From Henckelia pumila (taxonomy: Eukaryota; Streptophyta; Magnoliopsida; Lamiales; Gesneriaceae): a DNA stretch of 64,000 nucleotides. The stretch is from NCBI RefSeq assembly GCF_033568475.1, contig NC_133123.1, positions 154,395,753 through 154,459,752 of the forward strand, read 5' to 3'. The notes under the pieces were generated by a model, which saw only the letters and a list, made by a program, of their open reading frames with translations, had not been told where the DNA came from and searched no databases. Positions 22,204 to 30,777 of the stretch are shown one piece after another (position 1 is the stretch's first letter; each line of letters starts with the position of its first letter). Made by a program: the position numbers and the translations under genes.

Positions 22204-24871
22204 TGTAACACCCGGTATTTTAATACGTAAATTCGCATGCATAATTAGGGATTTTATTTATTTAGAATTTTAGATTTATGAGTTAAATAATTATGTGAAA
22301 TTATTGGTGCATGTTTTAAGTTATTTTTAAGCATTTAACCCATAATTAATGAATTTTCATGATTTATGGAAATTTAATTATTTTATCGCATAGACGGGAC
22401 CGTGGACGGACGAGATGACAACTTTCTATCCAATTTATTTCATGAGCATTTTTAGAGCCCAAAAATATTATTTTGAGTTTTATTTCCTCAAAATTATTAG
22501 TATTTAATTTTATATGATTTTAGGAGTCCATTTTTATTCAAAATAAGCCAAAATAATGACTTTTTATTATCTTTAAAATTCCCTTAATTATTTATTTCGG
22601 GATTTTTAAATTAGTTATCAGATTTTAATTTTTAGTTAGAGCTTTTAAGTTATATATTTCATAATTAAAAATCCATATTAATATTTTATTATCCTAAAAA
22701 CCTATTTTTAATTAAAAACACCCTAATTCTACCCCAAACCCTCACGCCTCCAAGCTCTCAGCCGACACCTCCTTGCATCTTCATCTTCTTCATCGTCTAG
22801 CAATCTCCAAGGCTCCATAGCCACGATTTTGAAGCTTTCGAGTTGAGTCATCGTCGTCCCGTCGTCCTGGATTCGTTCTACACGCTCCTATCTCTTCTTT
22901 TAACGGTGCAAGGCATGTTTCTTTCTCTTATTTTTACACCATATCAGTGATTATACGTGTGAGTGTGTAGACATCAGATTTTTCAATGAGACTTTCAAGA
23001 GAGGATCATTTTTTTACGATTATTTGCACATGGTTCGTTGGTTTCTCAACATACTCACGTTTTCTCTTGTTATGGGGGTGCATGGCTGCTGGTCAGAGGT
23101 TGCAGGGGGTTCCTTAGGGTCCCTAGGCTGGTGTGGTTTGGCCGGTTTGGGGCTGGAAAGGGGCTGAGGCACGCTGGTTCAGTTTTGGTCCAAGGGGGGT
23201 GCAGTTTAGGGTTCAGTGGAATAGGGCTTCGGGTTTGAGGTAGGGACCGTGGCTCGGGCTGAGCCATGGTGGGTTAGGACTGCCCAGATGTGGGCTACGT
23301 CTTGGCGGTGGCGCTCTGGCCATGGGTGGCCGGAGCTGGCCGGCAGCAGGCCATGAAGGCCTGCTGCTCACGGCCGAGGGGAAGTCGGGTAAGGGGGGAT
23401 CGGGTTAGAGGTTTTGGGGGATCGGGTCGGGTTGTTGGGTCCGGGTCGGGTTCAATAATTCATGGGTCAAGTCTAGTGGGTCCGAGTCCGGGTTAAGTGA
23501 GTCGGGCTCGGGTATTATTATTTTTAAGTATTAAGTATAATTAAGTGTTAAATGGGCTCAATTAAATCTCAAAAATTTAATTGGGTTACATTTAATTAAT
23601 TGGGTGGAATTTAATTATTATTGGGCTTAAATAAATTTAATTAAGTTAGTCCAATAATTTTTATGGGCTTGGGGGCCCATGGAAGTTATTGGGCCAGTCT
23701 TTGGGCTTTTGGGCCCATTGGGCCGGAATAGAATGTTATTGGGCCATGATTGTTCTAATGGGCTTTAAGTAATTATTTGGGCTCAGAATAATTATTGTTG
23801 GGCTTAAGTATGTTAATGGGCCAGTCTTAGTGTTAATGGGCCAAAATTTTAAGAAAAAGGGCTTGAGTGTTAGGGCCAGCAGTTCAGTACAACCTATGAG
23901 AAATTGCATGTGTCCTGAATATATATTTAATTATTTTTATGCATGGAAGTTATTTTTAATATTTATATGTTAGTATGAAATTAAATTAAATATATATGAA
24001 GGACACACATTTTATTTAAGTACATGCATTCATGAAATAATTTTTATGCATGATTTAATGTTTGAGGTTGAGCAAAAGAAAACAATTTTATGTTGGAAGT
24101 TGAAGTAGTGTGACAATTTAAGGGGGATTCGTCCCCATATGTGAACTATTGAAGGGCAGTTTACTGCCAATTTAAGAGGTGATTCGTCACCGCCACGTAC
24201 GTTGGTTTACCACGCTGATCAGTATTTAATGTATGTATGGTTACACTATGGATACGACCTTTTGATGTTAGAAAATACTTTGTTCAACAATGTTTATGTA
24301 TTATTATGATATTCAAGTTTAATTTAAGTTTATGTTATGTTCATGATATTTTTAAGCATGCTCATTCATGTATATATTATGTATTAGTATTAAAGTGATT
24401 TAAATTATTTTAAACCCTTGTTATGTTAGCATGTTGGGCCTATAGGCTCACTACACTGATATGGTGCAGGTGAGTACGTAGAGGAGGATGTAGTACCCAC
24501 CGGCGGCGAGGACCTATGAGCGGACATGCAGTAACCCCGTGACCGTTGTCTGAGTCTATATGCATGTTTTGAATATTTTATCGTGTTATACATTTTTATT
24601 TATTTTCAGTGGTGGATATTATTACTCGTCTTATTTAAATATTTTCAGTGCATGCAAATTTTATTTATTTTGCTTATGTCAGTATTTTATTTAAACGTTA
24701 GACTCAGATATTTAATTTATTAAAGGTTGCATTTTTATTTAAGTTATTTATTTTTAAATCTATTTATTCTGTGCATATATGTATGTGCATGTATGTACAT
24801 ATTATTATTTAGTAAGTAATAAAAAAAAATTCCGTATATTTATTTATATTTAGAGAGTTAGGGTCGTTTCA
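22204..24871 (+). mobile_element. Solo LTR (gypsy-type, 2668 bp) nested in pol of element B
   Basis: Starts TGTAACACCCGG, ends GGGTCGTTTCA, and is flanked by the target duplication GATGA at 22199-22203 and 24872-24876. The TGTAACACCC start is typical of plant gypsy LTRs. It has no coding domain; open frames such as 23038-23238 are GC-rich noise. It includes a dense run of TGGGCC/TGGGCT boxes at 23550-23880 and three small hairpins at 24123-24191. Its duplication abuts that of the gypsy element directly. Confidence 0.9.
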
Positions 24872-24876
24872 GATGA

Positions 24877-26740
24877 TCTGCTAGATACTGTCTCTTCACA
24901 TACTGATTCCAGTGTTGTCAATAGTGTTGTCCCTCCTAAAAAATCACCCAGCACAACACTGAGTCCAACACTGAATATGAATGAACAGAGTACAGAAGAA
25001 CATGATGATTTTGAAGATGAAATACGAGATGCTGGACATGATGTACCTAGCAAGATTCAGAAAAACCATCCTACTTCACAAATCATAGGAGATGCACAAG
25101 GAAGGATGCAGACCCGAAGAAAGGAAAAAGTTGATTATCGAAGGATGAGTGGGTTAGTGTGCATGACTTCCGCATACTCTCAGGTAAGACATTTTTGCTT
25201 TGTGTCTAGTATTGAACCAAAAAATGTTGGTGAGGCTTTAAAAGACGAGTTTTGGGTCAATGCTATGCATGATGAACTTGAACAATTTGTTATGAATGAT
25301 GTGTGGATCTTAGTTTCTCCACCTGATCATAGTAATATCATTGGAACAAATTGGATTTTCAAGAACAAAACTGATGATCAGGAAATATTGTGAGGAATAA
25401 GGCGAGGTTGGTAGCTCAAGGGTATACACAAGTTGAGGGGGTGGACTTTGATGAAACCTTCGCTCCTGTAGCCCGAATAGAATCTATTAGATTATTGTTG
25501 GCTATTGCATGTAACATGAAAATGAAAATTTTTCAAATGGATGTAAAAAGCGCATTTTTGAATGGAATTTTGAGTGAAGAAGTTTATGTAAGACAGCCTA
25601 AGGGATTCGAAGATCCACATCATCTTCATCATGTTTATAAATTGAAGAAGGCCTTATATGGATTGAAACAAGCACCTCGTGCTTGGTATGGAAGGCTCAC
25701 GGAGTATTTGCTTGACATTGGATTCAAAAGAGGTGAGGTAGATAAAATAATTTTTGTTCAAAAAGTACAAGGTAACATTCTTATCTGTCAAATCTATGTT
25801 GATGACATAATTTTCTGTGCTTTATCTCAAAAACTTGTAAATGATTTTGTTGAAAGCATGACTGCTACCTTTGAAATGAGCATGGTAGGTGAGTTGAATT
25901 ACTTTCTAGGATTACAAGTGAAACAAATGAGTGATTGAATCTTTTTGTGTCAAAGCAAATATGCTAAGAATTTGGTGAAAATGTTTTGTACTGATCATGT
26001 TAAACATATGAAAACACCAATGGAAACTAATGAAAAACTGTGCAAAGACAGTGTTGCTGACAGTGTTGACAACACTTTGTACAGAAGCATAATTGGAAGT
26101 CTGCTGTATCTAAGTGCAAGTCGACCTGATATTATGTTCAGTGTGTTTTTGTGTGCCCGATATCAATCTGATCCTAAAGTCACACATATGAAAGCTGTAA
26201 AACAAATTTTGAAGTATGTTGCAGGCACTTTAGACTTAGGGTTATGGTACACTGAAGAAACCAATACTAATTTGGTAGGCTATAGTGATGCTGATTGGGC
26301 AGGAGATGTTGATGAGAGGAAAAGCACCACGGGTGGTTGTTTTTATTTGGGTAACAACTTGGTTTCATGGTATAGTAGGAAGCAGAACTGTGTGTTACTT
26401 TCCACTGCTGAATCCGAATATGTGGCAGCGGGAAGTTGTTGTTCTCAATTAATTTGGATGAATCAAATGCTACAAAACTATGGTCTTAAAAGTGAAACAC
26501 CAATTGTGTACTGTGATAACTCAAGTGCTATAGATATATCAAAAAACCCAGTACAACACTCTCAAACTAAACATATTGACATAAGACATCACTTCATTTG
26601 AGATTTGGTTGAAGAGGACATGATCCAAATGGAGTTTGTTGGGACCAATAACCAACTGGCCGTTTTTACAAAAGCATTAAACTTTGAGAGATTCTCCAGT
26701 CTTAGGAAATCTCTCAACATGTGTTCTTTATAAGCATTCA
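24877..26740 (+). pseudogene. Pol of element B, part 2 (integrase tail, reverse transcriptase, RNase H)
   Basis: Continues the copia frame after the two nested insertions. Integrase C-terminal linker, then RT with [39 protein letters not shown] and the intact catalytic YVDDIIF near 25800. RNase H has YSDADWAGD near 26285, KSTTGG, STAESEY near 26405 and a terminal HIDIRHHFI. Lesions: a frameshift near 25385, a TGA after KQMSD at 25936 where relatives have Gly, and a TGA after HHFI at 26600, probably CGA to TGA. RT and RNase H motifs are otherwise well kept, so loss of function is fairly recent. Confidence 0.9.
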
Positions 26741-27765
26741 CGATTGCTGTCCTTAAGTATTGCCAACACTGACGGACAACACCAAATATGCATGAGCATT
26801 TTTAGGACTTTAGGCATACTGCATATTCATATTGTTCTATGTTTTTCACTGTTTGATAATACTGACTGACACTTTGTAGTTCTTCTGTCAAAGTTATTTT
26901 CAGATCACACTTGCCATTAAAATATGCTTTAAACCACAAAGTAGTTGAAGGATGTTCGTGTATTCCATGATCTTGTCCCATGTGAAAAGTGGTTTTAAAA
27001 AAAAAATTGAAAAGCATGGTTTGATAAAATTTCAGTGACCAATGTCTTGAAAGTCAAACTAAAATTGGAAGAAAATTGGAAAAAGCTACCTAAGAGAGTC
27101 CAATGAAGACCGTTCTTTTAGTGTACAGGCTACCACTTCTGAATCAAAATAAAAATAAGAAACACATGGCTCTGGAAGTGTGACAAATTCAAAAGTATTT
27201 TGAAGACTACAGTGTTGTTGGGAAGTGTTGCCAATACTGGTGCTTAACACGTGCTGCACATACTTTGCATGCATCATTTTTGATCTAATATCATTACATT
27301 CTATTTTAGACATAAATTAGGTCATGCATTTTGCATTTATAGTGATCATATCGTGCTCAGGGTTAAAAGTTCAAAGACGAACAAAAATTGGAAAAATTGC
27401 CCAATTTGCTGAAAATTGAATTGATTGAGATTGAATATGTTTCAGTGGCGTTAAAACTCGATGTGGAGTTATTTATTTTTGGGGAATATTGATATATTCT
27501 TAAGTGAGAGTTTCAGGGTATCCTTAATTAATCAAATTTAATTTCCTTAATTAGAGAGATTTTTTTTACCCGTTGAAGTTTTGTTACCGTTAGGGGGAGA
27601 TTCTAGTCTGATATGATAGATAGGGGCTTTTGATTTTTTTACCGTTTGAACCCCTTATCCCTATAAATTTCTAAGCACTGTAGAAATTGATCTTATCGTC
27701 TTCAACCTTTTTCTAACTCTCTCCGCAAAAATTCTCTGAAACCCTTACTTTCTAAATTGTTTATA

Positions 27766-29628
27766 ATGGCAGGCAAAGCTTTCGATTCGCATGATATACG
27801 ATCGGAGATGGTTTATCAAGAAGAAGACAAGCCTTCGGAGCTATCTTCTGATCCTATTCTCTCGATTGTACATGTTGCCATTCAACCTACATCGTTGGCA
27901 GAAATTGCTCCAAGAGAACCCGGGAACGAAATCGACCTTGAGAATCCTCCTGATTTCTCAGTGTTGAATCGTGTGTTCCCAACACAGCCAATAGCAAGAA
28001 GGTCAAAGCGCCAAGCGGGCTTCAACCCCGATTTCACTACCAATAAGAGATTTTATGGTAAGGGGGAGACTTCACGTCCTATTTTGGATGATCCAGATTT
28101 CTCATCTGGAGATGATTCTGCGGATCAAAATTTTGAGGTGGTTGCTAGGACAAAAACCTCTGGTGCTGAAAAGACCAAATCAAATAAAGGAGTTTCATCT
28201 AGTGGTGATGATTCTTCTGATGAAATTTCTACTGATGTGGTTTCTACTGAGAAAGAGCCATCTAGTACTGCTGTTGTTGATGATACCACAAAGACAACTA
28301 CAGAGGCTCCAACTTCTACTGATGAGGAAATTTCACTGGCCTCTTTCATGGCGAATATTCAGAAAACCAAGGCTAAACCAGTTGCACCATCACAAGTTCC
28401 ATCAGATGGTGATGAACCAGACTCTGAAATGATGCAAGAGTTTGAGAATAACCGGCCCCAGGAGTCTGATAGTTCATCTTCTTCGATTTCTGAGGAAGAA
28501 GATTATGAGGATACTGCTTCTGATGGTTCTGGAAGTTCTGAGGAACAAGTTGCTGATGACAGTGTTGCCAATACTGATAAGAACACTGCTGCTGAATCTG
28601 ACTCTGATATTGATCCTGCTAAGGCATACAATATTCAGTTTTATTCAAAGGAATCTGCTGATGAATGGGAAGCTCTGTCTGGAAAAGACTGTTGGGAAGA
28701 AAGAAATATTGATGAAGTGTCCTTCAAAAAGCAAAACTTGGTGACTTTCTTGAAACAGCAGAATTTATTTTCTACTATCACCACTGCCGGATCATTTTCA
28801 AGAAGAGCTGTGTTAGAATTTTACTGCAATCTGAACATTAAGACTGGAGATGAAGAATCATTTAAGTTTGGAAGAGTGTACATCCGAGGAAAGGTGTATG
28901 ATTTTACTCCTGTTTTGATCAATGAGCACTACAATACTCCTGATATCGATGATGATGTAGTTACTGAGGATATTGATCAAGTCACTAAAGTGATCACTGG
29001 AGGAATGGTTCAAAAATTTCCACTAAAGCTTACTTCTTTCTTTTCTGTGCTTCACAAAATTGCGATCAGGAATTGGACACCATCTACCAATACAACAGTG
29101 GTAACTAAGCCACAAGCCCTTGCGCTGTTTTCCATTGGTACTCAAGCTCCTTTGGACTTTGGTAATTTGGTTTTTGAAAATATTATGACCTTTCGAGAAG
29201 GTGTTTGGAAAGCAACTAAGTTTCCATTTCCTTCATTGATCTATGGTATGCTGGAATCTCAAGGCTTCACGAAAGAGGATGATGAAGAATTGATTGGAGG
29301 AGATGAGCTTATCAAGATCGCACCTAGTTTGCTGATAGGAAATAGGATGATTGATCTACCATGGACTGGTGCTGTACCCAGTGTCGCCAACACTGAGTTT
29401 GTTCAACCTATGACTATTCACAACACTGTTGTAATTATGTTGAATTCTACTGCAATTCGTGCTCAAATGGCTCATGCTGAATTGAAAATTGCACAAGCCA
29501 AAGCTGATCTGGAGTACTATGAAGCCTTAATGGCTGAGTACAGGACTAAACTTGGACTACCAAGGCCCTTTGGACAAAAAGGGGGAGTAGAGTCAAGTGC
29601 TGAGCAAGCTGAAGATGCAGATGATTAG
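27766..29628 (+). CDS. Env-like/ORF3 protein of Sirevirus element B, open over 620 codons
   Basis: Lies between pol and the polypurine tracts of element B, the position of the env-like ORF of Sireviruses. ATG at 27766 (MAGKAFDSHD). Residues 1-280 are acidic and Ser/Thr-rich, probably disordered, with a poly-Ser/Glu patch. Residues about 285-540 form a globular part (AYNIQFYSKES, VLEFYCNLNIKTGD, VYIRGKVYDFTPVLINEHY) that resembles the domain annotated in plants as putative plant transposon protein or envelope-like protein; this is recalled similarity, not a search. A charged helix near the end (ELKIAQAKADLEYYEALMAEY) could form a coiled coil. I see no signal peptide or membrane segment, so a true envelope role is doubtful. 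The frame is intact although gag and pol of the same element are broken. Three family palindromes lie within it (27960, 28561, 29380). Confidence 0.82.
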   Translation: MAGKAFDSHDIRSEMVYQEEDKPSELSSDPILSIVHVAIQPTSLAEIAPREPGNEIDLENPPDFSVLNRVFPTQPIARRSKRQAGFNPDFTTNKRFYGKGETSRPILDDPDFSSGDDSADQNFEVVARTKTSGAEKTKSNKGVSSSGDDSSDEISTDVVSTEKEPSSTAVVDDTTKTTTEAPTSTDEEISLASFMANIQKTKAKPVAPSQVPSDGDEPDSEMMQEFENNRPQESDSSSSSISEEEDYEDTASDGSGSSEEQVADDSVANTDKNTAAESDSDIDPAKAYNIQFYSKESADEWEALSGKDCWEERNIDEVSFKKQNLVTFLKQQNLFSTITTAGSFSRRAVLEFYCNLNIKTGDEESFKFGRVYIRGKVYDFTPVLINEHYNTPDIDDDVVTEDIDQVTKVITGGMVQKFPLKLTSFFSVLHKIAIRNWTPSTNTTVVTKPQALALFSIGTQAPLDFGNLVFENIMTFREGVWKATKFPFPSLIYGMLESQGFTKEDDEELIGGDELIKIAPSLLIGNRMIDLPWTGAVPSVANTEFVQPMTIHNTVVIMLNSTAIRAQMAHAELKIAQAKADLEYYEALMAEYRTKLGLPRPFGQKGGVESSAEQAEDADD

Positions 29629-29840
29629 ATGTAGTTGATCATAATTGGTTTTAGGATTTTTTATCTTATTTTGCTCTGAGTTAGTAATATTTTTCTGAGT
29701 TGATTAGGTTGTGCTCCTTATTATTGTGCTCCTTATTACTCTCTGATATGATATTAAACTATTTGCTACTCTGATCTAGTAAGTGTTGAGAGTTGGTGTG
29801 GCCAACACGACCATACAACACTATGTTCTCAGATGATTAA

Positions 29841-29995
29841 ATTCAGGGGGAGCTTTAGTTGCATAAGATAGGGGGAATTATTTGCACTTATGTGTGTTTT
29901 GTCCAAAAAGGCAAAAAGGGAGAGTTTAAAAGAACGTCTTATGCAACTAAATGTACTTATGTGTGTTTTGTCTAGGAAGGCAAAAAGGGGGAGTT
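29841..29995 (+). promoter_or_regulatory. Multiple polypurine tracts before the 3' LTR of element B
   Basis: Four G-rich purine runs: TTCAGGGGGAGC near 29842, GATAGGGGGAA near 29867, GGCAAAAAGGGAGAG at 29910 and GGCAAAAAGGGGGAG at 29979. The last abuts the LTR. The last two sit in a duplicated block that also repeats GTGTGTTTTGTC and AAAGAAC. Multiple tracts are a reported trait of Sireviruses, as I recall. Confidence 0.8.
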
Positions 29996-30772
29996 TGAAA
30001 GAACATGTTGTGCACATGTCTTTTAAATTATTTCCTTATTGCATTCAATTTCTATATTTATAGTTTTGCCTTTCTTAGAACAAGTGTTAAAATTGGTAAT
30101 ATCAGTTATATCTTGATTCGAAATATTTGATTCTGATGATATATTGTTTCCATGCTTTGTAGGTTCTTATTTATGAAAATATATTGAAGATCTATTTATA
30201 GGAGTGCTTGGACCGAGAGAGACGACAACAATGAGATAGAGAGATCAAGAGAGTGAAACATAGAGAGCAAAATACATAGAGAAAGTACTGTAGAAATTCT
30301 AGAGTATTGAAGTTCGATCATTGAAGAATTTCTGAAGAGATACTACTGCTACGTTGTGTTGCCGAGTAGTGTTGGAAACACTGAAGAACACACGAGTAAA
30401 GTGTTGTTCAGAAAGTGTTTCTTTGGTTTTCGTTTTTCGGTTTAGAACTTTCTATTGATTTATTATTCTAGTTTTTACTAGTTTTTAGGAAGCCGTTTAT
30501 TTTTTCAATCTGTTGAGAAAAGTAGTTTTTCATAAAACAATCGCTAGTTGGTTTTTTGTAAACTGATTTAATTTTCTAGTGATTATTTCGTCATGAGGCA
30601 TAGTACAAGTACTTAGTACTTGTGCATAAATATCTGTGTGTTATTTACTTTTACTGTTAGTTAATTATTCTGCTGCATAGTGTTATCGTGAAGTGTTAAC
30701 AACACTGAAAGATAACACACACTCGAAAAGTTTTCTGGTATTTCTGTGATTTCATACTGTCCAAACCTTACA
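29996..30772 (+). repeat. 3' LTR of element B
   Basis: TGAAAGAACATG to CCTTACA, followed by AACCT at 30773-30777, the copy of the 5' target duplication. The palindrome equivalent to 9657 is at 30692-30706 with one arm base changed. Confidence 0.95.
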
Positions 30773-30777
30773 AACCT

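Larger units (their letters stand above)
8961..30772 (+). mobile_element. Sirevirus-like Ty1/copia retrotransposon B with three nested insertions
   Basis: Bounded by 777-bp LTRs (8961-9737 and 29996-30772) and a 5-bp target duplication AACCT at 8956-8960 and 30773-30777. Subtracting the nested insertions and their duplicated bases leaves about 9.93 kb, a normal Sirevirus size. Order: LTR, PBS, gag, PR, IN, RT, RNase H, env-like ORF, polypurine tracts, LTR. By eye the two LTRs differ at about 20 sites, roughly 2.5%, almost all transitions. Gag and pol have several frameshifts and stops, but the env-like frame is open. The insertions are 11405-13297, 14891-22193 and 22204-24871, and removing each restores the host frame at its junction. 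The spacer between pol and the env-like ORF (about 26740-27765) is non-coding and carries further copies of the family palindrome. Confidence 0.95.

Noticed and set aside
23038-23496. GC-rich open frames in both strands
   Set aside because: Inside the gypsy-type solo LTR, low complexity and G-rich, without homology signs; no supporting start context.
27086-27313. Short minus-strand frame between pol and the env-like ORF of element B
   Set aside because: No similarity to known retroelement proteins, opposite to all element genes, and overlapping the dispersed palindromes.
28055-28744. Leu-rich frames overlapping the env-like ORF, hinting at membrane segments
   Set aside because: They are alternate-frame readings of the GAT/TCT-rich coding strand; the long frame 27766-29628 accounts for the region.
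8961-30772. The AGTGTTGACAACACT motif as a W-box (TTGAC) cluster
   Set aside because: The central base is often C or G, which destroys TTGAC while the arms stay; the conserved part is the pair of arms, not the W-box core.
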